From Kribbella sandramycini (lineage in GTDB: Bacteria; Actinomycetota; Actinomycetes; Propionibacteriales; Kribbellaceae), in the NCBI RefSeq assembly GCF_013131805.1, contig NZ_JABJRC010000002.1, positions 992,001-1,056,000 on the forward strand: a stretch of 64,000 bases of DNA, given 5' to 3'. Below, in pieces: positions 15,713 through 24,110 of this stretch. The notes under the pieces were generated by a model. It had not been told where the DNA came from. It did no database searches and was given only the letters and a program-made list of their open reading frames with translations. The position numbers and the translations under genes are program-made. The stretch's first letter is position 1; every line of letters starts with the position of its first letter.

Positions 15713-18499
15713 GTGGTGCTGTGGATGTTGAGGGGAGCGGGTTTGCGGGAGTTGTCGGGGTGTGCGGCGGGGTACTTGATGGCGGATCCGCCTCGGGAGG
15801 GGCGGGTGGTTTTCTGGGCTCCTGAGGGGGTGGAGTTGCCGCTCGGGGTTGGGGAGGTTGTTCCGGTCGAGGTGCTCGACGGGGGCGACGTCCGGGTGGT
15901 GCGGGCGGTTGGTTTGCCGGTGGCGGAGGCGGTTCCGGTGCTGGGGCGGATGCGGCGCGATGCGGGGGCGCATCCGGCCGCGGCGTACTGGGGTGGCGTT
16001 GCGGTGGCGGCGCTGCAGTTGGTTGCTCGGGGCAAGATCTTGCCGGGGGTTTCCGCGGGTGGGGCGGATGCGTGGCGGGTCGGGCCGCTGGAGGCGGACG
16101 ACGTGACGCGGCTGGTCGGGCTGGCGGAGGCGATGCCGCCGACCGCGCGGGCCGGCGCGGAGGGCGCTGGAGTGCTGCCGGCCGCCGAGGAGCTGGTGCG
16201 CGCGTTCTGGGACGGCGTAGCGGATGGGATGCCGCGCTCCCCCGCCGCGATCAAGGCACACGGCACCGGGCTGTTCGCGGGCAAGGCGCCGCAGCGGGCG
16301 GAGGGGCTGCGGGGCTGGTCCGATGAGGTGTCGGTCGGGCTCGACAGCGGCATCCGGGTGTCGCTGCGGGTCGAGATGGTCGAATCGCTCGCGTTCCAGG
16401 CCGTCGTCCAGCTGCACAGTTTGAAGGACCCGACGTTGGTCGCCGACGCGAGTGACGTCTGGGCGTCCGACGTCGCGGGCTTCGGCCCGCGCGCCAGGAT
16501 CGACGCGACGGTCGCGCTGCGCCGGGCGGCGCGGCTGTGGACGCCGTTGTCGCGGCTGCTCGACTCGGCGGTCCCCGACCGGATGGACCTGCTCGACGAG
16601 GAGGTCGCCGATCTGCTCGCCGGTTCGGCGCAGCGGCTCGCCGCGGGCGGCGTCGACGTCCACTGGCCGCGCAGCCTCAGCCGGGAGCTGACCGCCCGCG
16701 CGGCGATCACCACCCCCGACCGCGCCCCGAGCGACCTGCCCGGCTTCTTCGGCGGCGGCGCGACGATGGACTTCCGCTGGCAGGTTGCGCTCGGCAACGA
16801 TCCGCTGACCGAGGCCGAGCTCGACAAACTCGCCGAGGCGACGCGGCCCGTCGTCCGGTTGCGCGATCAGTGGATGCTGATCGACCCCGAGCTGGCCCGC
16901 AAGGCCCGTGAGCGCGTGCTCAAGCCGGTCACCGCGATCGATGCGCTGAGCGCGGCCCTGACCGGCACGACCGAGGTCGACGGCCAGCAGGTCGCCGTTG
17001 AGCCGACGGCCTGGCTCGACGAGCTGCGCGCCCGGATCGCCGACCCCGAGCGCTCCGACGAGCCGGTCGAGGCGCCTGCCGCGCTGGCCGCGACACTGCG
17101 CGACTACCAGCTCCGCGGGTTGCGCTGGCTGGCCCGGATGACCGAGCTCGGCCTCGGCGGCTGCCTCGCCGACGACATGGGTCTCGGCAAGACCATCACG
17201 CTCATCTCGCTCCACCTCCACCGGCAGCTGTCCGCGAGCACCGCGGGCCCGACGCTGGTCGTCTGCCCGGCGTCGCTCTTGGGTAACTGGGAGCGCGAAG
17301 TCCAGCGCTTCGCCCCCGGTACGCCGGTCCGCCGATTCCACGGCACCGCCCGCTCGCTCGACGGCGCTGACGACGGGTTCGTGCTGACGACGTACGGCAC
17401 GCTGCGCCGCGACGCCGTCCGGCTCGGCGCGCACGAGTGGGGTCTGGTGGTCGCCGACGAAGCGCAGCACGTGAAGAACCCGGCGTCCGGGACGGCGAAG
17501 GCACTGCGGACAGTCTCGTCGAAGTCTCGGGTTGCCCTGACCGGTACGCCGGTCGAGAACAACCTGTCCGAGCTCTGGGCGATCCTCGACTGGACGACGC
17601 CGGGCCTGCTCGGGCGGCTGAGCGTGTTCCGCACGCAGTGGGCGACGCCGATCGAGGCCGACAAGGACGAGGAGGTCGCCGAGCGGCTCGCGAAGCTCGT
17701 CCGGCCGTTCCTGCTGCGCCGCCGCAAGTCCGACCCGGGGATCGCGCCGGAGCTGCCGCCGAAGACCGAGACCGATCAGCCGGTCTCGCTGACCCGTGAG
17801 CAGGCCGTGCTGTACGAGGCGACCGTGCGGGAGCTGATGGCCGAGGTGCAGGCGAGCAGCCAGATGGTGCGCCGCGGCCTGATCGTGAAATTGCTGACCG
17901 GTCTCAAACAGATCTGCAATCACCCGGCTCAGTACCTGAAGGAGGGCGCGGAGGCCCGGCTCACCGGCCGCTCGGGCAAGCTCGAACTGCTCGACGAGCT
18001 GATCGAGACGATCCTCGCCGAGGGCGGCGCCGTCCTGGTGTTCACCCAGTACGTCGCGATGGCGCGGCTCCTGGAGCGGCATCTGGCGAGCCGCGGCGTC
18101 GCGTCGCAGCTCCTGCACGGCGGGACGCCGGTGCCCACCCGCGAGCAGATGGTCGAGCGGTTCCAGGCCGGCGAGGTCCCGGTGTTCCTGCTCTCGCTGA
18201 AGGCAGCCGGCACCGGTCTGAACCTGACCCGCGCCGACCACGTCGTCCACTACGACCGCTGGTGGAATCCCGCCGTCGAGGATCAGGCGACCGATCGCGC
18301 GTACCGGATCGGTCAGACCCGGCCGGTGCAGGTCCATCGGCTGATTGCCGAGGGCACGATCGAGGATCGGATCGCCGCGATGCTGACCACCAAACGGGAG
18401 CTGGCCGACGCCGTCCTGAGTAGTGGCGAGGCCGCGCTGACCGAGTTGTCCGACAGCGATCTGGCCGATCTCGTCGAGTTGCGCGGAGCGCGTCGATGA
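15713..18499 (+). CDS. Snf2-family DEAD/DEAH helicase
   Basis: 928 residues. The SNF2-associated domain (PF12419) is recognisable around residues 340-410 (FRWQVALGNDPLTEAELDKL). The motor follows: Walker A DDMGLGKTI (about 488), DEAQH (about 582), motif III ALTGTPVENNLSELW, and motif VI YRIGQTRPVQVHRL (about 864). Such enzymes translocate on double-stranded DNA and remodel protein-DNA complexes. Its stop overlaps the ATG of the SWIM zinc-finger gene (ATGA). The start is uncertain: GTG 15713, ATG 15725 and ATG 15779 are possible. The first 250 bases are strongly G-rich, unlike the rest of the gene. Confidence 0.9.
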   Translation: MVLWMLRGAGLRELSGCAAGYLMADPPREGRVVFWAPEGVELPLGVGEVVPVEVLDGGDVRVVRAVGLPVAEAVPVLGRMRRDAGAHPAAAYWGGVAVAALQLVARGKILPGVSAGGADAWRVGPLEADDVTRLVGLAEAMPPTARAGAEGAGVLPAAEELVRAFWDGVADGMPRSPAAIKAHGTGLFAGKAPQRAEGLRGWSDEVSVGLDSGIRVSLRVEMVESLAFQAVVQLHSLKDPTLVADASDVWASDVAGFGPRARIDATVALRRAARLWTPLSRLLDSAVPDRMDLLDEEVADLLAGSAQRLAAGGVDVHWPRSLSRELTARAAITTPDRAPSDLPGFFGGGATMDFRWQVALGNDPLTEAELDKLAEATRPVVRLRDQWMLIDPELARKARERVLKPVTAIDALSAALTGTTEVDGQQVAVEPTAWLDELRARIADPERSDEPVEAPAALAATLRDYQLRGLRWLARMTELGLGGCLADDMGLGKTITLISLHLHRQLSASTAGPTLVVCPASLLGNWEREVQRFAPGTPVRRFHGTARSLDGADDGFVLTTYGTLRRDAVRLGAHEWGLVVADEAQHVKNPASGTAKALRTVSSKSRVALTGTPVENNLSELWAILDWTTPGLLGRLSVFRTQWATPIEADKDEEVAERLAKLVRPFLLRRRKSDPGIAPELPPKTETDQPVSLTREQAVLYEATVRELMAEVQASSQMVRRGLIVKLLTGLKQICNHPAQYLKEGAEARLTGRSGKLELLDELIETILAEGGAVLVFTQYVAMARLLERHLASRGVASQLLHGGTPVPTREQMVERFQAGEVPVFLLSLKAAGTGLNLTRADHVVHYDRWWNPAVEDQATDRAYRIGQTRPVQVHRLIAEGTIEDRIAAMLTTKRELADAVLSSGEAALTELSDSDLADLVELRGARR

Positions 18500-19683
18500 C
18501 GCCGGCGCAGGGGTACCCGGCGTTCGGGGCGCAGCGGCGGAGCACGCGCGGTCAGTCGTGGTGGGCGCGTGCCTGGGTGCAGGCGCTCGAAGACACCTCG
18601 CTGGATCTGGGGCAGCTGAAGAAGGGCCGCCGGTACGCGAACTCCGGGCAGGTCGGGGCGATCTCGATCAGCCCGGGGCAGGTTCGCGCGAGCGTCCATG
18701 CGCCTGAGGACACCTACGAGGTCGCTGTCCGGGTCGACGAGCTCAGCCCCGAGGAGTGGGCGCGTTTCCTGGAGCAGGTCGGAGCGCGGGCGGGGCACAT
18801 CGCGGCGTTGCTGGACGGCGAGATGCCGCATGAGCTCGTCGAGGCGGCGTCCGATGCCGGCGTACCGCTGCTCCCGGGGATCGGCGATCTCGACCCGTCG
18901 TGCACGTGTGACGCGTGGGAGTTGCCGTGTCAGCATGCGGCTGGGCTCGCCTATCAGGTCGCCTGGCTGTTGGACTCCGACCCGTTCGTGCTGCTCTTGT
19001 TGCGGGGGCAGTCGCGGGCCGAGCTGCTCGATCGGCTGCAGGCAGCTGCGTCGTCGGGCGTGGATGCGGTCGAGGAGACGCCGTCCGGGGTGAGTTGGGC
19101 GGAGCTGCCGGCCCATCCGGTCGGCGTCATGCCTGAGCCGCCCTCGGTACCGCGGAAGGTGCAGCTCGACGACTTGGCGATCACGACGATCGAGCCCCCG
19201 CCCGGTCTCCAGCCTGCCGTCCTGCCGCTGCTTGTCCTCGACGCCTCGCGCCGAGCCCGGTCGCTCTTGATCGCTCTGCTGAACGGAACCCCGGAGCCGG
19301 CGCCCCTGGACGAGTGGCAGGACGCCGTCCGCCTGGCCGCCGACTACCCAGAGCTCGCTGCGCCCCTGGCCGTCGCGACCGAACGGCCAGCTGAGCTGGG
19401 GCGAGGTGTCGAAGCCTGGCGCTACGGGGGCGCGGCCGGCCTGGATGTTCTCGAACACACCTGGGCGCCCGACGAGGCGACCCTCGCCCGAGCTCGAGCC
19501 GCGCTCGAAGACGAGGAGGCGCTGACCATCGCCGACAACCACTTCACGCTGGGCGCCGACGTTCAGCTACGCCTCGACCGCCAGTCTCGCTGGCATCTCT
19601 ACCGCCGAACCTCAGCAGCTGGCTGGGGACCGGTCGCACCACCGACGACCGACCCGCAGGCCGCTTTGACCGCCGACTCCTGA
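18496..19683 (+). CDS. SWIM zinc-finger protein coupled to the Snf2 helicase
   Basis: 395 residues. The N-terminal RGQSWWARAWVQALE and following strands are typical of bacterial SWIM proteins. The SWIM zinc motif CTCDAWELPCQHAAG (CxCxnCxH) is at about residues 135-150. The C-terminal half is unassigned, helix-rich and acidic. SWIM domains bind DNA or proteins and recur beside Snf2 helicases in bacteria. The four-base overlap with the helicase gene implies a joint complex, perhaps in DNA repair, chromatin remodelling or defence; the function is unproven. Confidence 0.85.
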   Translation: MTPAQGYPAFGAQRRSTRGQSWWARAWVQALEDTSLDLGQLKKGRRYANSGQVGAISISPGQVRASVHAPEDTYEVAVRVDELSPEEWARFLEQVGARAGHIAALLDGEMPHELVEAASDAGVPLLPGIGDLDPSCTCDAWELPCQHAAGLAYQVAWLLDSDPFVLLLLRGQSRAELLDRLQAAASSGVDAVEETPSGVSWAELPAHPVGVMPEPPSVPRKVQLDDLAITTIEPPPGLQPAVLPLLVLDASRRARSLLIALLNGTPEPAPLDEWQDAVRLAADYPELAAPLAVATERPAELGRGVEAWRYGGAAGLDVLEHTWAPDEATLARARAALEDEEALTIADNHFTLGADVQLRLDRQSRWHLYRRTSAAGWGPVAPPTTDPQAALTADS

Positions 19684-19760
19684 TCCTCACGCGTAATTGG
19701 GGTGCTGGGGTGTTGGTGGGTGGTTAGGGTGAGGTGACTTCGAGTGGAGGAGGTGGATTG

Positions 19761-19886
19761 ATGGCCGCGCCAGCAGGCGCTGTTGCCGTGCGCGACGGCG
19801 CGTTGAGTCGATCCATCTTTCCTGTTCTCGAGAGGAACTCCTTCGTTGTCCAACTCTTGGAAGACTCGCGTCGGCACGGCTGCTGA
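19761..19886 (+). CDS. candidate 41-residue small ORF upstream of the GNAT gene
   Basis: ATG at 19761 follows the very strong Shine-Dalgarno stretch GGAGGAGGTGG, better than that of most genes here. The peptide (MAAPAGAVAVRDGALSRSIF and on, ending RRHGC) has no recognisable domain. Its stop falls 41 bases inside the next gene in another frame, so it could be a leader peptide coupled to the acetyltransferase. Alternatively the SD belongs to a chance ATG. Confidence 0.35.
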   Translation: MAAPAGAVAVRDGALSRSIFPVLERNSFVVQLLEDSRRHGC

Positions 19887-20343
19887 CGAACAGATTGCTC
19901 GTGAGATCACGCTGCACGCCTTCGGGCGGCAGTACGAGGTCGACTATTGGGATGGCATTCGTGCCGATCCGGTCGCGTCGCTGCCTGGGCAGCTGTACGT
20001 GGCGACACACGATGAGCAGCCCGTTGGGTATGCCCTGCTGACTCGGTGTTTCGTGGGTGCGGTGCCGGTGCTTTCGCTGGGGCCGGTAGCTGTGCTGCCG
20101 GAGTACCAGGGCCGTGGGGCGGGTGATGCCGCCGTGCGGGCTGCGCTGGCGGGTGGTCAGGCGCAGGGTGAGCGGGCAGTGGTGGTGCTCGGGCATGCCG
20201 AGTACTACCCGCGGTTCGGGTTCCGGCCGGCGACCGAGTTCGGCGTCCGGCATCCGAAGTACGACGGGCCGAGCCTGATGGCGCTCGCGCTCAGTGCGGA
20301 GCCGGTGCCGGCTGGTCCGTTGAGCTACCCGTACGACGGCTGA
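19846..20343 (+). CDS. GNAT family N-acetyltransferase (YhbS-like)
   Basis: 165 residues with a complete GNAT fold: N-terminal strand and helix (ADEQIAREITLHAF), central strands, and the acetyl-CoA loop VLPEYQGRGAGDAAV (residues about 83-97). The tail (YYPRFGFRPATEFGVRHP) is characteristic of YhbS-like acetyltransferases. The start is TTG with GAGGAA eight bases upstream. It overlaps the end of the small ORF and the 3' end of the convergent DUF4184 gene by 53 bases, an unusually long overlap. Substrate unknown. Confidence 0.82.
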   Translation: MSNSWKTRVGTAADEQIAREITLHAFGRQYEVDYWDGIRADPVASLPGQLYVATHDEQPVGYALLTRCFVGAVPVLSLGPVAVLPEYQGRGAGDAAVRAALAGGQAQGERAVVVLGHAEYYPRFGFRPATEFGVRHPKYDGPSLMALALSAEPVPAGPLSYPYDG

Positions 20344-21121
20344 CGAGCTGCCAGGCGACGGCGTACAGGCCGAGGGCGACCGCGAAAGCGGCGCCGGCGC
20401 GTTTGGCCGCGCCGGTCAGTACGCCCTCGAGGACGGCGCTCAGCGGGGCGTCGGCCGTCGTCGTTGGGTAGCTCGTCGAGGTGTTGCCGTTGCCGTCGTC
20501 AACGGTTTGCGGGTGGTCGTAGTCGACGACCTCGATCGTGCGGACGGCGCGGTAGTCGGCGGGTAGCTGGACGACCGCGCCGAGCACGGGCGCCGCGACC
20601 AGTACGCCGATGACAACCCAGCGCAGACCGCCGCCGAGCCGGTGGGCGCCGGTCTGGCTCGGACGCCGATGCCGCCAGAGGTAGACCGCGATGACGGCGA
20701 GGCCGACGGCGGTGCTGAGGTTTTGCAGGAGGCGGGTGAAGGTCAGGGCGTCCCAGATGAGATGGGTCGCGATGCCGATCACCGCGGAGATCAGCAGCCA
20801 CCCGAGAAAGCGTGCTCTCGGGCGGTCGTCGGTGGCCGGGGTAAAGCCGACGAGCGCGGCGATCGGTCGCCGGACGAGCCACCAGCCGGCGGTCAGCGCG
20901 AGCGCGAACGGCAGGTTGAGCAGGAGGCCGAGCGGGCCGTGGGTCTCGGTCGCGTTGAGGAAGACGCCGTACCAGTCGCCCGCGCGGGTCGAGGCGATAC
21001 CGGCCGCGCCCAGGAAGTACGGCAGGTCGGGCGCCATCGCGCCGGCCACCAGCGCCCCTGGGACGAACGGACGCCGTACCAACGGCAGAACCACCGCGGG
21101 ATGAGCCAGCGTGAACGGCAT
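20291..21121 (-). CDS. DUF4184 family membrane protein
   Basis: 276 residues beginning MPFTLAHPAVVLPLVRR, the hallmark of DUF4184, with about seven predicted membrane segments and conserved polar sites in the membrane (APDLPYF, THLIWDALTF) reminiscent of membrane-bound metal-dependent hydrolases such as YdjM. The second ATG (21121) is chosen because the GAGAGAGG stretch sits seven bases upstream of it and overlaps the first. It lies 53 bases after the padR gene on the same strand and probably forms a regulator-target pair with it. Confidence 0.78.
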   Translation of the reverse strand: MPFTLAHPAVVLPLVRRPFVPGALVAGAMAPDLPYFLGAAGIASTRAGDWYGVFLNATETHGPLGLLLNLPFALALTAGWWLVRRPIAALVGFTPATDDRPRARFLGWLLISAVIGIATHLIWDALTFTRLLQNLSTAVGLAVIAVYLWRHRRPSQTGAHRLGGGLRWVVIGVLVAAPVLGAVVQLPADYRAVRTIEVVDYDHPQTVDDGNGNTSTSYPTTTADAPLSAVLEGVLTGAAKRAGAAFAVALGLYAVAWQLVSRRTGSSTDQPAPAPH

Positions 21122-21151
21122 AAGCATTCCTCTCTCCTGAGTACTACCTGG

Positions 21152-21165
21152 AGGAGAATACTCCT
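21152..21165. promoter_or_regulatory. candidate PadR operator between padR and DUF4184 gene
   Basis: The palindrome AGGAGAATACTCCT lies in the 53-base gap. Its core GAGTATTC (minus strand) recurs at 21518-21525, just upstream of the padR start. One shared motif at both places suggests PadR binds both and represses itself and the DUF4184 gene. Confidence 0.45.
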
Positions 21166-21174
21166 TTCAACTGA

Positions 21175-21510
21175 CTATGCCCATCTCGCCACTCCGCCGG
21201 CCAGGCGGCGGTGGGCTTCGCGGGCAGTGGCGGCCAGGCGGTCGGCTTCGGTGGCCAGGCGGGTGCGGCCGGTGGGGGTGAGGGCGAAGGTGCGGCGGGC
21301 GCGGCCGTCGACGATTTCCTCGCGGTGGACTTCGATCAGGCCGTCGGCGAGGAGGCGGTCGAGGGCGCCGTAGAGGGCGCCGGTGCGTGGGCTGACGCGG
21401 CCGTCGGTGATGGTTTTGACCTCTTGGGCGATGGCGTAGCCGTGCCGCGGCTCATTGGCGAGCGCGGTCAGCAGCAGGAGGGCGAGTTCCTGCAGGCCTC
21501 GATCAGTCAT
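21175..21510 (-). CDS. PadR family transcriptional regulator
   Basis: 111 residues from the ATG at 21510; the longer reading from 21558 adds 16 residues not expected in the family. It has the PadR winged helix: ELALLLLTALANEPRHGYAIAQEV, then RTGALYGALDRLLADGLIE and a wing ending in ALTPTGR, with a short C-terminal dimerization helix. PadR proteins repress neighbouring membrane-protein or transporter genes. The DUF4184 gene follows on the same strand. Confidence 0.85.
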   Translation of the reverse strand: MTDRGLQELALLLLTALANEPRHGYAIAQEVKTITDGRVSPRTGALYGALDRLLADGLIEVHREEIVDGRARRTFALTPTGRTRLATEADRLAATAREAHRRLAGGVARWA

Positions 21511-21559
21511 GTGGACAGAGTATTCCGTGGACAGGACTTTCGGCGGGCCGGCGGCCAAG

Positions 21560-21570
21560 TTGTATACATG
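21560..21570. promoter_or_regulatory. candidate GntR/FadR-type operator upstream of the GGT gene
   Basis: TTGTATACATG contains the palindrome TGTATACA, the classic core bound by FCD-type GntR regulators. It lies 30 bases before the GGT-like start; such a regulator is encoded just beyond that gene. Confidence 0.4.
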
Positions 21571-21599
21571 AACCGACGCCCACCCGAAGGAGTAGCTCG

Positions 21600-23357
21600 A
21601 TGACCTTCACCACCCGGCCCACCCTGCACGGGACGTTCGGCATGGTCTCCTCGACGCACTGGCTCGCCTCGCAGTCGGCGATGCGGATGCTCGAGCTGGG
21701 CGGGAACGCGTTCGACGCCGCCGTGACGGCCGGTTTCGTCCTGCACGTCGTCGAGCCGCACCTGAACGGCCCCGGTGGCGAGGTCCCCGCGATCGTGGCG
21801 ACCGCCGCCGACCCGACGCCGCGCGTCCTGGCCGGCCAAGGCGTCGCACCGGCGGGCGCGACCATCGAGCATTATCGCGACCTCGGGCTCGACCTCGTTC
21901 CCGGCTCGGGCCCGCTCGCGGCGACCGTCCCCGGCGCCGTCGACGCCTGGTTCCTGCTGCTCCGCGACCACGGCACGCTCCCCCTCAGCACCGTCCTCGA
22001 ACCCGCCATCGACTACGCACGCAACGGTCACCCGCTCGTCCCGCGGGTCACCGAGACCGTCGCCACCGTCCAGGAGTTGTTCGAAACGCATTGGCCGACG
22101 TCCGCCGCGCTCTGGTTGCGCGACGGCCGTCCGCCGACGGGCCTGTTCCGCAACCCGGCGTACGCCGAAACGCTCGTCCGGCTCATCGACGCCGGCGAGG
22201 CCGCCGGACCCGATCGCGACGCCCAGATCGAAGCCGCTCGGGCCGCGTGGCGGACCGGTTTCGTCGCCGAGGCCGTCGACGCGTTCTCCAAGCTTCCGCA
22301 TCGCGACTCCAGCGGAGCGGACCACGCCGGTCTGATCACCGGCCAGGACATGGCCGATTTCCAGGCCACCTGGGAGGACGCGACGACGTACGACTGGAAT
22401 GGCCACACCATCGCCAAGACCGGCCCGTGGGGTCAGGGCCCGGCACTGCTCCAGTCGCTCGCGATTCTCACCAAGCTCGGTGACGTCGACCTGACCAGCG
22501 CCGACGGCGTCCACCTCACGGTCGAGGCGATGAAGCTGGCGTACGCCGACCGCGAGGCCTGGTACGGCGACGGCGCCGACGTCCCGCTCAAAACACTCCT
22601 CTCCCCCGCGTACGCCGCCGCCCGCGCTCGGCTGATCAGCGCCGAGGCCAGCTTCGAGCTGCGTCCCGGCAGCCCCGACGGCCGCACCCCACGCCTCCCA
22701 TCAGTTGCCACCGGCAACCACCAGACCGACGCCACTACCGGTGAGCCGACCGTCGCCCGCGACGGCGAGACCCGCGGCGACACCTGTCACGTGGACGTCG
22801 TCGACCGCTGGGGCAACTTCATCTCGGCAACCCCGAGCGGCGGCTGGCTGCAGTCGTCCCCGACCATCCCGTCACTCGGCTTCTGCCTGGGCAGCCGCGC
22901 ACAGATGTTCTGGCTCGAAGAAGGCCTGCCCGCCTCCCTGGCCCCCGGCAAACGCCCCCGCACCACCCTCACCCCAACCCTGGTGTTGCGCGACGGCCAC
23001 CCCCTCCTGGCCTGCGGCTCCCCCGGCGGCGACCACCAAGACCAATGGCAGCTCCTCTTCCTGCTCCGCCACCTCGGCCAAGGCATGGACCTCCAGGCCG
23101 CCATCGACGCCCCCGCCTGGCAAACCAACGCCTTCCCCTCCTCCTTCTACCCCCGCACCACCGAGCCAGGCAGCATCGTCCTCGAAACCCGCCTGTCCCC
23201 AGCCATCCGCGAAAACCTAACCCGCCGCGGCCACCGAGTCACCGAATCCGACCCCTGGAGCCTAGGCCGCCTCTGCGCCGTCCGCCGCACCCCCGACGGC
23301 CTCCTCTCCGCCGCCGCCAACCCCCGAGGCATGCAGGGCTACGCCGTAGGCCGCTAA
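21600..23357 (+). CDS. gamma-glutamyltransferase family (Ntn) hydrolase
   Basis: 585 residues, the usual length of a GGT precursor. The N-terminal block GMVSSTHWLASQSAMRMLELGGNAFDAAV and LNGPGGEVPA fit the family. The autocleavage site is GDTCHVDVVDRWGNF near residue 397, with Thr as nucleophile; canonical GGT has TTH and here it is TCH. The C-terminal PGGDHQDQWQ resembles the small-subunit tail. There is no evident signal peptide, so this is probably a cytosolic GGT homologue (acylase-like) rather than an exported glutathione hydrolase. GGAG lies eight bases upstream of the ATG. The 3' third is C-rich. Confidence 0.85.
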   Translation: MTFTTRPTLHGTFGMVSSTHWLASQSAMRMLELGGNAFDAAVTAGFVLHVVEPHLNGPGGEVPAIVATAADPTPRVLAGQGVAPAGATIEHYRDLGLDLVPGSGPLAATVPGAVDAWFLLLRDHGTLPLSTVLEPAIDYARNGHPLVPRVTETVATVQELFETHWPTSAALWLRDGRPPTGLFRNPAYAETLVRLIDAGEAAGPDRDAQIEAARAAWRTGFVAEAVDAFSKLPHRDSSGADHAGLITGQDMADFQATWEDATTYDWNGHTIAKTGPWGQGPALLQSLAILTKLGDVDLTSADGVHLTVEAMKLAYADREAWYGDGADVPLKTLLSPAYAAARARLISAEASFELRPGSPDGRTPRLPSVATGNHQTDATTGEPTVARDGETRGDTCHVDVVDRWGNFISATPSGGWLQSSPTIPSLGFCLGSRAQMFWLEEGLPASLAPGKRPRTTLTPTLVLRDGHPLLACGSPGGDHQDQWQLLFLLRHLGQGMDLQAAIDAPAWQTNAFPSSFYPRTTEPGSIVLETRLSPAIRENLTRRGHRVTESDPWSLGRLCAVRRTPDGLLSAAANPRGMQGYAVGR

Positions 23358-23371
23358 CCACCCAGCGCAGG

Positions 23372-24046
23372 TCAGGGCGTGGGGTGTTGGCCTAGGGCTG
23401 CGCGGGCGGCTGCTGCTACGTGGGCTCGGGCGGCTGCGGTGGCGGCGGTGGGGTCGGCGGCTTCGATGGCGTCTACGAGGCGGAGGTGTTCTTCGGAGGA
23501 GTGGGGGGCGCGTTGGGCGGCGCCTACGCGGAAGACCCAGTGGACGTGGTGGTACATGGAGGAGGAGATGGAGCGGAGCCAGCGGTTGCCGCTGACGTCG
23601 ATGACGGCTCGGTGGAAGGCGCTGTTCAGTTCGGCGACGCGATCGAAGTTCTCGGCGGCGGTGGCGGCGCGGGCTTCGGCGCAGAGTTGGCGGAGGCGGG
23701 CGATGTCGTCGGCGTCGGCGCGTTCGGCGGCCAGGCCGGCGGCGAGGGTCTCCAACTGCTCGCGGACGGCGAACAGGTCGCGGACCGCGGTTTCGTCGAG
23801 GGTCGCGACGACCGCGCCGCGGCGGGGCAGGATCTCGACGAACCCCTCGGCCTCGACCACCCGCAACGCCTCGCGGACCGGGTTCCGGGAGACGCCGAAG
23901 TCGTCGGCCAGGCGGGTCTCGGTCAGCCGCTCGCCCGGCGCGTAATCGCCGTCGACGATCCGGCGCCGCAGCTCGGCCAGCACCTGTTCCCGCAACGCGA
24001 TGTGGTCGGCCCCGATCGTCCGGATCACCTCGACCTGCTGTTCCAC
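23372..24046 (-). CDS. GntR family regulator (FadR/FCD type)
   Basis: 224 residues from the GTG at 24046, chosen because GAGAGGAG stands six bases before it; an ATG at 24094 would add 16 residues. The winged helix (LREQVLAELRRRIVDGDYAPGERL, VSRNPVREALRVVEAEG) is followed by an all-helical FCD domain with metal-binding-type positions (ELNSAFHRAVIDVSGN; SSEEHLRLVDAI). FCD regulators sense small carboxylic acids. It converges on the GGT-like gene, its likely target through the TGTATACA site at 21561. Confidence 0.85.
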   Translation of the reverse strand: MEQQVEVIRTIGADHIALREQVLAELRRRIVDGDYAPGERLTETRLADDFGVSRNPVREALRVVEAEGFVEILPRRGAVVATLDETAVRDLFAVREQLETLAAGLAAERADADDIARLRQLCAEARAATAAENFDRVAELNSAFHRAVIDVSGNRWLRSISSSMYHHVHWVFRVGAAQRAPHSSEEHLRLVDAIEAADPTAATAAARAHVAAAARAALGQHPTP

Positions 24047-24098
24047 CCCGTGCTCCTCTCCCCGTTCCACTCGGCAGAACCGTAGCGGATCCATAGGT

Positions 24099-24104
24099 TA
24101 GGGT
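24099..24104 (+). promoter_or_regulatory. -10 box of the double-GNAT gene
   Basis: TAGGGT ends six bases before the TTG at 24111, supporting a leaderless message starting at an unusual TTG. Confidence 0.5.
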
Positions 24105-24110
24105 GCCGGT

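Noticed and set aside
15647-18337. Minus-strand open frame of 896 codons over the Snf2 gene
   Set aside because: The plus strand has all helicase motifs; the minus frame has shadow composition.
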